From: JAGVMG01 sp964461105
Lineage (GTDB): Bacteria > Chlamydiota > Chlamydiia > Chlamydiales > Rhabdochlamydiaceae
Length of the DNA: 15,514 bases
Direction of reading: 5' to 3'
Assembly (NCBI GenBank): GCA_964461105.1
Contig: CAYWSY010000046.1
Coordinates: 1 to 15,514, forward strand
Position numbers and translations under genes: made by a program. Numbering within the stretch: the first letter of the stretch is position 1; each line of letters begins with the position of its first letter. A model generated the notes under the pieces. It did not search any database, had not been told where the DNA came from, and saw only the letters and a program-made list of their open reading frames with translations. This document shows, piece by piece, positions 1 through 6,544 of the stretch.

Positions 1-59
1 AAAAATTGAAGCGCTGAGTTTGAAATTTGTCTAACTTTCAAGTGGACGCAGTATAGACT

Positions 60-2081
60 CTACTCCACCGTCTGCCAGGATGTCACCTTAAGCAATTCCT
101 GAGGGATTTCAAACAAAAAGCGGGAGGGAGTTGTATTGATTTCTTTCCCCATTTTTTTGCGCTTGCGAGCCATACTTAACGTCAAATACTTCTTGGCCCG
201 GGTCATTGCGACATACATCAGCCTGCGCTCTTCTTCTAACCCCGTTTCCATCAGGCTCTTTTCATGGGGAATGATGTGATCTTCTAACCCGATCAGGAAG
301 CAGGCCGTGAACTCGAGGCCCTTCGCGCTATGGAAGGTCATGATATTGACTTTATCTTCCTGTTTGTTTTTGTCCTTCTGCGTGAGCCGTTCTTGATCGA
401 GCATCGTTGTGCTTAAAAAGTGGCTCAAAGAAATCTCTTCTCCCATTTCTTGTGAGAGGAGTTCCTCTTCATAAATGGTGAGTGCATCTAAACAGTGCGC
501 GACGTTTTCCCATTTAAAATCGCGCATCTTTTCACTCTTCACGTCTTCTGTAATTGCTTTATTATAGTCGATTTCATCGAGGAGCCAGGAGAGTGCTGGG
601 TTGAGTGGGGGTGTTTTAAACTTTTCTTGGGCTGTGAGGATTAAGGTGACAAAAGAGCGGATCCCTTGAAGCGCGCGATCGGAAAGCTCTTCTTTCATTT
701 GAGAGGAAAGGGGGGAGGCAATTTCTTGTAGGACGTTCCAAAGAGGGATGTCGTGGGCTCGGTTGAGCTTTGTGAGCTGATCGAGGGTCTTATCGGAAAT
801 CCCTCTCCTCGGGACGTTAATGATGCGCAAGAGGGCTTCTTGATCGAGGGGATTGGTAATGGCTCTTAAATAGGCCATGATGTCTTTAATTTCAGCGCGT
901 TCGTTAAATTCTGTGCCACCGAAGATCTCGTAGGGGATGCCGCGCACCCATTTCCCATCCTTTTCCCAGACGGTTTGCATGAGGGCGAGCTCAATTTGTC
1001 TTGAGAGGATATTTGAGCGGTACAGGATGGCGATCTCCTTCCAGGGGATGTTTTTTTCTTTGCGCAAATGAATCATCCGCTGCGCAATCGACTGGGCTTC
1101 TTCAAGGTCGGTGGGGGCATGGAAAAGCGTGATTAGATCTCCTTTTTCTGCGTTGCTCCAGAGTTCTTTACCGTGCCGCTTTTCATTGTTGGCGATCACC
1201 GCATTGGCTGCTTTTAAGATATGCGGGGTTGATCTGTAGTTTTGCTCGAGCTTGATCACTGTCTTAGAATCAAACTGGAGAATATTTTTAATTTCAGCGC
1301 CTCTCCATCCATAGATCGATTGATCATCATCACCTACAACACAGAGGTTATTATGGCGGTTGGAAAGGAGTTTGGCTAGCCGGTATTGGATCGGATTTGT
1401 GTCTTGGTATTCATCGATCATGATGTAGCGATACTGAGCTTGGTATCGCTCTAGGACCTCGGGATGCTCTTCGAAGAGCTGAACGGTAAGAGAGAGAAGG
1501 CTATCAAAATCAACTGCATTATACGCGCGCATACAGCTTTGTAATCGATTAAAGAGGTCGGAGCTGAAGGCGTCATGCCAATTGGGTGTTTCATGGGCAA
1601 TTTCGTCAAAGGTGAGTCCGCGGCATTTTGCGTAAGAAATTTTTTGAATTGTGGGTTCGAGAGAGGGGAGGTCCCCGTCGTGCTCGAGCATATGGCGCAC
1701 AAGTCCGGTTGTCAGTCTCCGGGTGTCTTTTTCGTCATATAGGGTAAAATGGGAGGTGTATCCCAGATGGTGGATCTCTTTGCGCAAGAGGTGCATGCAG
1801 AAGCTGTGAAAGGTGCTTAAGGTGACTTGCTTGGCAATTTTTGGGGTAACAATCTTGCCGACGCGCACGCGCATTTCAGCTGCCGCCTTATTGGTAAAGG
1901 TGAGCCCTAAAATAGAGGAGGGGGGAGCTTGGAGATGTTGGATGAGGTGGGCGATCCGATAGGCTAGAACGCTCGTTTTTCCGCTGCCGGCCCCGGCGAG
2001 AATTAAAACTCTGCCGTCTGTTGTGAAGACGGCTTGCCTTTGGGCTGGATTTAAGTGGGGGTATGTCTGCGTGTTGTCCAT
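60..2081 (-). CDS. Rep/UvrD-type superfamily 1A DNA helicase
   Basis: This is an ATP-dependent 3'-5' DNA helicase acting in repair and replication restart. All the usual motifs are visible in 673 residues: Q motif around 10-18 (LNPAQRQAV), Walker A AGAGSGKT at 29-36, STFHSF at 89-94, motif II DEYQD at 223-227, motif III GDDDQSIYGWRG at 250-261, LEQNYRS at 278-284, and near the end TFHSAKGLEF and the arginine-finger motif YVAMTRAK. The protein stops shortly after PSRFLFEIPQ, so it lacks the long C-terminal Tudor-like tail of PcrA/UvrD. Its length and end resemble E. coli Rep (673 residues), but chlamydial homologues are usually named uvrD, so I leave the symbol open. The ATG at 2081 is the obvious start. 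It lies 13 bases after rnpA, and the gene is probably the last of the rpmH-rnpA transcript. The family is certain; Rep versus UvrD is not. Confidence 0.95.
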   Translation of the reverse strand: MDNTQTYPHLNPAQRQAVFTTDGRVLILAGAGSGKTSVLAYRIAHLIQHLQAPPSSILGLTFTNKAAAEMRVRVGKIVTPKIAKQVTLSTFHSFCMHLLRKEIHHLGYTSHFTLYDEKDTRRLTTGLVRHMLEHDGDLPSLEPTIQKISYAKCRGLTFDEIAHETPNWHDAFSSDLFNRLQSCMRAYNAVDFDSLLSLTVQLFEEHPEVLERYQAQYRYIMIDEYQDTNPIQYRLAKLLSNRHNNLCVVGDDDQSIYGWRGAEIKNILQFDSKTVIKLEQNYRSTPHILKAANAVIANNEKRHGKELWSNAEKGDLITLFHAPTDLEEAQSIAQRMIHLRKEKNIPWKEIAILYRSNILSRQIELALMQTVWEKDGKWVRGIPYEIFGGTEFNERAEIKDIMAYLRAITNPLDQEALLRIINVPRRGISDKTLDQLTKLNRAHDIPLWNVLQEIASPLSSQMKEELSDRALQGIRSFVTLILTAQEKFKTPPLNPALSWLLDEIDYNKAITEDVKSEKMRDFKWENVAHCLDALTIYEEELLSQEMGEEISLSHFLSTTMLDQERLTQKDKNKQEDKVNIMTFHSAKGLEFTACFLIGLEDHIIPHEKSLMETGLEEERRLMYVAMTRAKKYLTLSMARKRKKMGKEINTTPSRFLFEIPQELLKVTSWQTVE

Positions 2082-2094
2082 GAAATTTAAGGCG

Positions 2095-2532
2095 TTAATC
2101 CTTAATCTTACTTAAAAGGAAGCAAAAGTCAGTAAAAATTTTTTTGCGATCTAGAGAAATGGGGATACGACGCGGACACACATTGATCTCTAAGCTCTTA
2201 GGGAGGGAGGGATAGAGTTCCCTAAATATCTCGCGCACAAGGCGTTTGAAACGGTTGCGGTCATGGGCTTTTCCATGTTTGCGCGAAATAGTGATCCCTA
2301 GGCGCGCGCGCGGGGAGCGTCCTGTTCGATAGTTGACACTCAAGCTCTCTCCACATAAACGAGTTCCACTTTTCAAAAGATGTTTAAAGTGGTAGCGGTT
2401 AAGGATGCGAGACGCCTTAGGGAATTTTAGGGAAGTGCTTAAGCTGTCGTCAGTTTTTTGCGACCGCTGCGACGTCTGCGGTTGATGATCTTCCGGCCGT
2501 CTTTGGTTTTCATTCTCTTGCGAAAGCCACAT
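2095..2532 (-). CDS. rnpA: Ribonuclease P protein component, overlapping rpmH
   Basis: This is the small basic protein that helps the catalytic RNA of RNase P trim the 5' leader of precursor tRNAs. The family signature is clear: LGITISRKHGKAHDRNRFKRLVREIFR, with the RNR core at residues 92-94. Homology begins around residue 35 (LKFPKASRILNRYHF). From residue 2 to that point the frame contains no ATG, GTG, TTG, CTG or ATT/ATC/ATA codon, so the only canonical start is the ATG at 2532. That start lies in codon 15-16 of rpmH, giving 145 residues rather than the usual 115-120, with an extra N-terminal tail of about 34 polar residues. The frame is open back to a TAA that ends one base before the rpmH ATG. 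No good Shine-Dalgarno precedes 2532. The gene identity is certain; the exact start is not. A sequencing error or a non-standard start remain possible. Confidence 0.9.
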   Translation of the reverse strand: MWLSQENENQRRPEDHQPQTSQRSQKTDDSLSTSLKFPKASRILNRYHFKHLLKSGTRLCGESLSVNYRTGRSPRARLGITISRKHGKAHDRNRFKRLVREIFRELYPSLPKSLEINVCPRRIPISLDRKKIFTDFCFLLSKIKD

Positions 2533-2576
2533 GTCGTTTGTCTTTTTTTCTTGCTTGGTTGGTAGGTGCGTTTCAT
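2439..2576 (-). CDS. rpmH: 50S ribosomal protein L34
   Basis: L34 is a very basic protein of the large ribosomal subunit. The 45-residue product begins MKRTYQPSKKKRQ and contains GFRKRM, DGRKIINRRRRSGRKKL, which is the standard L34 pattern at the length typical of chlamydiae. The start ATG at 2576 is fixed by the invariant MKRTYQPS, and a weak Shine-Dalgarno (AAGGAT) lies about eight bases upstream. It is the first gene of a probable rpmH-rnpA-helicase transcript and is divergent from rpmJ. The next frame, which carries rnpA, is open across this gene, so its last 94 bases are read in two frames. Confidence 0.96.
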   Translation of the reverse strand: MKRTYQPSKKKRQTTCGFRKRMKTKDGRKIINRRRRSGRKKLTTA

Positions 2577-2615
2577 TTTAATAATCCTTACAAATGCTTA
2601 AAAAAATTTGATCCC

Positions 2616-2645
2616 ACTATAATGGAAGCGCCCCAAAATCCTCAA
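2616..2645 (-). promoter_or_regulatory. Candidate sigma70-type promoter for rpmH-rnpA-helicase
   Basis: On the minus strand there is TTGAGG (2640-2645), an 18-base spacer, then TATAGT (2616-2621). This would start transcription about 30 bases before the rpmH start codon. The assignment rests on sequence pattern and position only. Confidence 0.5.
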
Positions 2646-2678
2646 GGATAAAATTCTTTGTCCTGCACATTTCAGTTC

Positions 2679-2708
2679 TTGCTAAGAATCTGGCAGATGC
2701 TGTATAAC
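2679..2708 (+). promoter_or_regulatory. Candidate sigma70-type promoter for rpmJ-rpsN
   Basis: TTGCTA at 2679-2684 and TATAAC at 2703-2708 are separated by 18 bases. The predicted start of transcription falls about 30 bases before the rpmJ start codon. An AGG at 2738-2740, shortly before ATG 2747, could serve as ribosome binding site. Confidence 0.5.
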
Positions 2709-2746
2709 TCTACTAGCATTAATTTATTTTAATCTCAGGTTTTTCT

Positions 2747-2884
2747 ATGAAATGCAAAGCATCGATTAAGGCCGACCCATCGAAGGGGGACAAAATTGTC
2801 CGTCGTCAGGGCCGCATCTACGTGATTAACAAAACCGATCCAAACCGCAAGCAGCGCCAAAAAGGGCCTGCTCGTAAAAAGTAA
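2747..2884 (+). CDS. rpmJ: 50S ribosomal protein L36
   Basis: L36 is a small protein of the large ribosomal subunit. The 45-residue product starts MKCKASIKADPSKGDKIVRR and ends NRKQRQKGPARKK, matching the longer chlamydial L36 with its characteristic C-terminal extension. It has a single cysteine (residue 3) and so lacks the four-ligand zinc site of the classic 37-38-residue form. rpsN follows after nine bases, so the two are almost certainly cotranscribed. The start is fixed by family length and the nearby AGG. Confidence 0.95.
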   Translation: MKCKASIKADPSKGDKIVRRQGRIYVINKTDPNRKQRQKGPARKK

Positions 2885-2893
2885 CGAGAGAAT

Positions 2894-3199
2894 ATGGCAA
2901 CAAAATCATCTATTGCAAAGCAAAAACGACGCGAACGCCTCGTAAAACTCAAATGGGAAAAAAGACAAGCGCTGAAAGCGATTGTTCTCGATCTTAAAAA
3001 AAGCGAAGATGAGCGCCATCAGGCAAAGATGCAGCTCAACAAGCTGCCTCGCAACTCTTCCCCAGTGCGTTTAAGAAGTCGCTGCCAGCTCACCGGCCGT
3101 GCGCGCGGTGTCTTAAGCAAATTTAAACTCTCCCGTCTTTGCTTCCGCGAAATGGCTAATAGTGGATTGATTCCAGGCATTGTGAAGTCAAGCTGGTAA
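2894..3199 (+). CDS. rpsN: 30S ribosomal protein S14
   Basis: S14 belongs to the head of the small ribosomal subunit. The 101-residue product is the long, zinc-free form of the family. It has a basic N-terminus (MATKSSIAKQKRRERLV), the core NSSPVRLRSRCQLTGRARG and the C-terminal block LSRLCFREMANSGLIPGIVKSSW. The zinc-binding short form would carry CxxC pairs, which are absent. A GAGAG sits just before the ATG. It is the second and last gene of the rpmJ-rpsN pair, and a strong terminator follows 12 bases after the stop. In most bacteria rpsN lies in the spc ribosomal operon; pairing with rpmJ away from it is the arrangement I recall from Chlamydia. Confidence 0.96.
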   Translation: MATKSSIAKQKRRERLVKLKWEKRQALKAIVLDLKKSEDERHQAKMQLNKLPRNSSPVRLRSRCQLTGRARGVLSKFKLSRLCFREMANSGLIPGIVKSSW

Positions 3200-3210
3200 T
3201 TCTGTTAACA

Positions 3211-3249
3211 GTTGCCGAGGAAAATTCTTTTCTCCTCGGTAGCTTTTTT
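3211..3249 (+). terminator. Rho-independent terminator after rpsN
   Basis: An 11-base-pair stem (3211-3221 with 3233-3243, including two G-T pairs and a CCGAGGA/TCCTCGG core) closes an 11-base loop and is followed at once by six T residues (3244-3249). It ends the rpmJ-rpsN transcript. The convergent GYF_2 gene stops two bases later, so the element sits exactly between the two genes. Confidence 0.88.
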
Positions 3250-3250
3250 C

Positions 3251-3679
3251 TTATGTTGGTTTTAAAACCTGATCGAATGATTTCCAATCAGTAAGGTGTT
3301 CATTCCATACATAGGTGTGTGGTTTGACCTTTCCAGCTTCCCATGCTTGGCTTAATGCGTTGATACTCATTGGCCCATATTGCTGATGGCTCTCATCTAA
3401 GTAATACCAAAGCTTGTTTGCATGCGTGGCATCTAAGACTTCAATGGCCGGTTTTTTGATGAGCGGGGCTGCTGGTGATGCGGGCGGTGTTTGCTGAAGC
3501 GCTTGTGGATGCTTCTTTTTTTTGAGCGATGGGAGAACAAACAAGACGGCCAAGCCGATGAGTCCAAATACAAATCCAAGAATAAACCAGGTCCGCGGAT
3601 TGCGTCCGCGCAGTTTGGCAAAATGGGAGGCGATTGCTCCTACGGCAACCAACATGATCAATAAACCGATGTTGTTCAT
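3251..3679 (-). CDS. Membrane protein with C-terminal GYF_2 (DUF4339) domain
   Basis: Residues 1-20 and 31-50 are hydrophobic and separated by a short basic turn (KLRGRNPRT), giving a two-helix hairpin of a kind common in small bacterial membrane proteins. A Lys/Pro/Ala-rich linker (52-85) leads to a GYF_2 domain at about 90-138, with WYYLDESHQQYGPMS and VWNEHLTDWKSF carrying the conserved Trp, Tyr, Gly-Pro and Trp positions. GYF-like folds usually bind proline-rich peptides, but the partner is unknown here. I chose the ATG at 3679 because it puts the first helix at the N-terminus. An upstream ATG at 3730 would add 17 residues (159 total); neither has a clear Shine-Dalgarno. The gene converges on rpsN and is divergent from the Asp23 gene. 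The domain call is good; the cellular role is not known. Confidence 0.8.
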   Translation of the reverse strand: MNNIGLLIMLVAVGAIASHFAKLRGRNPRTWFILGFVFGLIGLAVLFVLPSLKKKKHPQALQQTPPASPAAPLIKKPAIEVLDATHANKLWYYLDESHQQYGPMSINALSQAWEAGKVKPHTYVWNEHLTDWKSFDQVLKPT

Positions 3680-3785
3680 GAGGAATAGAGTATCGCGCGG
3701 AAGTGGTTCTCTGCAAGTGGAAAAAACCATGCGGGAAATTAAGGATTTAGATTAGGATAGATATTTGTTACCAGGAGGAATCGCG

Positions 3786-4265
3786 ATGCACCATCCCTTA
3801 AATACAATTGATACAAAAGAATTGGAACTGCCTGAAACTGTTTTTATCCGCGACATCGAGAGTCGGGTGTTTCAATCCATTTGTTTGCAAACCTTGGCTC
3901 ATATTGAAGGGGTTGAACCTTTGGAAGGAAATTTAATTGATAGCCTTCTGGGTAGGGATCGACAAGAGAGTGCAAAAGGGATTGTTGTCGACCAAGATCA
4001 GAAGAACCATTCTGTGAATGTCAAGGTTGAACTGAATGTGGCTTATGGGGTCTGTATTCCTGAAAAAGCGGAAGAAATTCAGATGAAGCTTGTGGAAGAG
4101 ATTAGTCAGATTACTGGTCTTCATGTGGGTTGTGTTCATGTGGTCTTCAAAAATTTGATTGCTCCCAAAGAACATGAGAGAGAAATTGACTCTGTGAGTG
4201 AAATGATCGATCGGCATATGAAGGGGAGCTCCCTTTCAGCAGAGAAATACGACGAAGAATTTTAA
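3786..4265 (+). CDS. Asp23/Gls24 family envelope stress response protein
   Basis: The 159-residue product matches the Asp23/Gls24 family. A helix containing LAHIEGVEPLEG (37-48) is followed by a strand with SVNVKVELNVAYGVCIPEKA (76-95), a helix EEIQMKLVEEISQITGL (96-112) and the final strand VGCVHVVFKNLI (114-125). A charged tail follows. There is no signal peptide or membrane segment, so it should be cytosolic. In Gram-positive bacteria Asp23 coats the inner face of the membrane through the anchor AmaP, and the next gene here is AmaP-like. The start is fixed by a perfect AGGAGG (3773-3778) seven bases before ATG 3786; an in-frame TTG at 3765 would place that sequence inside the gene. It is the first gene of a probable pair. 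The family is secure; the function in this organism is inferred. Confidence 0.86.
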   Translation: MHHPLNTIDTKELELPETVFIRDIESRVFQSICLQTLAHIEGVEPLEGNLIDSLLGRDRQESAKGIVVDQDQKNHSVNVKVELNVAYGVCIPEKAEEIQMKLVEEISQITGLHVGCVHVVFKNLIAPKEHEREIDSVSEMIDRHMKGSSLSAEKYDEEF

Positions 4266-4277
4266 GGTGAATGAAGC

Positions 4278-4784
4278 ATGCGAACAACGAATCTTTTGTT
4301 TTCTGCAATTCAATTTATTTTTGTTGTGATCCTGTTTCTGATTGGGACTCTTTTTTTGGGGCTGGAACATGCCCCTCAGATCCGTTCATCGATTGCTCTT
4401 TTTTTTTCAGAAAGTTCAGGGAATTTTTCTTCTATAGGCTATGGAGTGATTGGATGTGCGGTTCTTCTTCTTTGTGGTTTTTTTGCAATGAATCGAGGGA
4501 GCTATTATCAAATTGAAATGCATCGCCATCTCGCGCAAGTGGAACCTGAGGTGGTGCGTCAATACATTCAGAGTTATTGGAGTGAGATTTTTCCGGAATT
4601 AACTGGGAAAACAGATGTCGTTTTTCATCGAAAGGGGACGATTGAAATTTTAGCGCAAGTTCCCGATTTCACAGGAGAAGAGTTAAAGCAGCTTCTGCTG
4701 CAAATTGAAGAGGAATTGGGCCTGTTACTCTCTCACGCTTTTGGCTACCGCCGAGGGTTTGTGCTCACAATCTCATCTTCATAA
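4278..4784 (+). CDS. AmaP-like two-helix membrane anchor protein
   Basis: The 168-residue product has hydrophobic helices at about 7-29 and 54-71, joined by a short loop, then a soluble C-terminal domain (72-168) with alternating strands and helices such as GTIEILAQVP and EELKQLLLQIEEELG. This is the architecture of AmaP, which tethers Asp23 to the membrane in staphylococci. The identification leans on that architecture and on position, 12 bases after the Asp23-family gene, because sequence conservation is weak. AAGGTGA overlaps the end of the upstream gene and serves as Shine-Dalgarno for ATG 4278. The 68-base gap to the next gene contains no clear terminator. Confidence 0.72.
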   Translation: MRTTNLLFSAIQFIFVVILFLIGTLFLGLEHAPQIRSSIALFFSESSGNFSSIGYGVIGCAVLLLCGFFAMNRGSYYQIEMHRHLAQVEPEVVRQYIQSYWSEIFPELTGKTDVVFHRKGTIEILAQVPDFTGEELKQLLLQIEEELGLLLSHAFGYRRGFVLTISSS

Positions 4785-4852
4785 AATCTCCTTGCATTTT
4801 TTCATGTAAACAATAAAAATTTTTCCTTATTCCATATTGGAGGAGGGAAAAC

Positions 4853-6544
4853 ATGCCGCAATTTACACCGATCAAACATACAAGAGAGATTCCCCAGTTT
4901 GCTCCTGAGTCTTCAGGATGGAAAAATGCCCAGAAATTCGATAGCAGAGGCCGTGTAATCGATGGGTACACGCTAATTGAAAAAAAGGAGTGTCCTTATT
5001 TTCTCCCTTATCGGATTGCACGGTTTGTAGTGGGCGCTCTTGCGACAGTCTGTTCTGTCGGTTGCCTCTACTATCATTCGACGACAATTCGAAAACTTGT
5101 CACAAAAAGTTCTGAGACGATCCGCTTTGGAATCGCAACTCCAACTAAGAAAAAGCCCCACTCGTCTAAAAAATTAAAGGGAACAAAGAAGCCAAAGAGA
5201 TCTTTGACTCCTTCAGTCTCCTCGAAGAGTCGGAAGAGTGCTTCAATATCTGCTCACACGCCTCGCTCTTCCACTCCTGACACGAATTCATCATTTTCAT
5301 CATTTGCAAGCCAGGAGCAAGACTCTCTAGACAAAGAGAGGTCAAAGTCTCACGAGCCCCAAGTTGTGGTTCAAACTCCTTGGCAAAGAGCCTTAGCGTT
5401 ACCAGAGGATATCGAAGCGAGTCGGCTGGCATTGGAACGGGGAATTGTTCTTTCCGATGCAACTGCTGAGAAGATTCGATCTTCAATGGAAAGGATTATT
5501 TCAAAAAGGGATGGCGATGGGTTTGAGTTTTACACTTCACAAGATCAGCACCGGGTGTTTACTCTTGAATCTGAGCCAGATGTTATTTTTAAACTTGGCT
5601 TGGCGCCAGGCCGCATGCGTCAGCGATTACAAAATATTGCCTATGTCAATGCAGTGCGTACCTTTAATCAGCTGAATATGCTTGTTATTCCGCGCGTTAA
5701 GTTAGTTAACATTGGAACAGAACGGCAGCCTCAAGATCTTCTCATAGAAGAAAGATTAAATATTAATCCTTACGAAAGTGCGCTGGCTGAGCTTTATTTG
5801 ACAGAATCGCGTCGGCTCGACAAGGCAGTGGCTGAGTTGGGTCATCTCATTCAATACACGGGTATCAGTGATGTGGAGGCAAGAAATTGTCCTCCGATTA
5901 TTTCTCAAGACCCGACCCAATCTCATAAAATTGCTTTGATTGATCTACAGACTTTGAAACATCCAAAGGATGGTCTTTATGGAGGGAAATACTCTGGAAG
6001 AGGATTATATCGGACCATTAGTACAAAATATGCTCCTGAATTTGCAAAAATAAGTGCGGTGATTACGAGAAATCATAGTGATAAAAGCTTTAAGAGGGTG
6101 CGCTCTGAAAGAAAACTTGAATTGGCAGAAAGAGATCGGCTGCTTCAATACTATACTTCTAAAGGGATTCAAAGCGGTGGTGAACCCCTTCCAGTAACTC
6201 CTCAAGATCTTGATTTTTCAGAGCAATACATCCCAGAGCAAGCAGAAAAAATTCATGCATTAGCCATCCATCTTATTCGAGCAATGAATCGCAAGATGGT
6301 GGATTCCTCACAAGATGAGGCTGTGATGGGACGTCGGAAGATACGCATCCATACGACTCAAGGACGCTTTAAGGAGATGGATCGCACATTTATTGATGAA
6401 ACTAGGTTCCCTAAAGGGACGACGGTTACAGAGGAAAACTACCGGTTTACTTATCTTGGTTGTGTCATTGATAAATTGCTTGACCTGGGAGCAATTTATC
6501 AGCTAGTAGCGCGCGATGAGAGGGGTTATCTCATTCAGGCTTGA
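4853..6544 (+). CDS. Unassigned membrane-anchored protein, possible kinase-like fold
   Basis: I do not recognise this 563-residue protein by name. It has a short N-terminal region, one hydrophobic segment at about 55-76 (rich in Val, Ala, Cys), then a Lys/Ser/Pro-rich linker (97-170) without obvious structure, and a globular C-terminal part (about 175-563). In the globular part the spacing of VIFKLGL (244-250, candidate ATP-lysine K247), LLIEERLNI (296-304, hinge-like) and KIALIDLQTL (359-368, possible metal-binding D364) recalls divergent protein kinases, but no glycine loop or HRD motif is evident. GGAGGAGGG supports the ATG at 4853. Its last ten bases overlap the 3' end of the convergent uvrC gene. 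Membrane anchor plus disordered linker plus catalytic-looking domain would suit an inclusion-membrane or secreted protein; that is inference only. Confidence 0.75.
   Translation: MPQFTPIKHTREIPQFAPESSGWKNAQKFDSRGRVIDGYTLIEKKECPYFLPYRIARFVVGALATVCSVGCLYYHSTTIRKLVTKSSETIRFGIATPTKKKPHSSKKLKGTKKPKRSLTPSVSSKSRKSASISAHTPRSSTPDTNSSFSSFASQEQDSLDKERSKSHEPQVVVQTPWQRALALPEDIEASRLALERGIVLSDATAEKIRSSMERIISKRDGDGFEFYTSQDQHRVFTLESEPDVIFKLGLAPGRMRQRLQNIAYVNAVRTFNQLNMLVIPRVKLVNIGTERQPQDLLIEERLNINPYESALAELYLTESRRLDKAVAELGHLIQYTGISDVEARNCPPIISQDPTQSHKIALIDLQTLKHPKDGLYGGKYSGRGLYRTISTKYAPEFAKISAVITRNHSDKSFKRVRSERKLELAERDRLLQYYTSKGIQSGGEPLPVTPQDLDFSEQYIPEQAEKIHALAIHLIRAMNRKMVDSSQDEAVMGRRKIRIHTTQGRFKEMDRTFIDETRFPKGTTVTEENYRFTYLGCVIDKLLDLGAIYQLVARDERGYLIQA

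Noticed and set aside
2618..2623. A perfect TATAAT on the plus strand upstream of rpmJ
   Set aside because: No acceptable -35 lies 16-18 bases upstream. It is better explained as the complement of the minus-strand -10 region of rpmH.
4271..4516. An 81-residue frame starting just before the AmaP-like gene
   Set aside because: It is rich in Phe, Cys and Trp as expected of a shifted membrane-protein reading, and the 4278 frame continues as a coherent protein.
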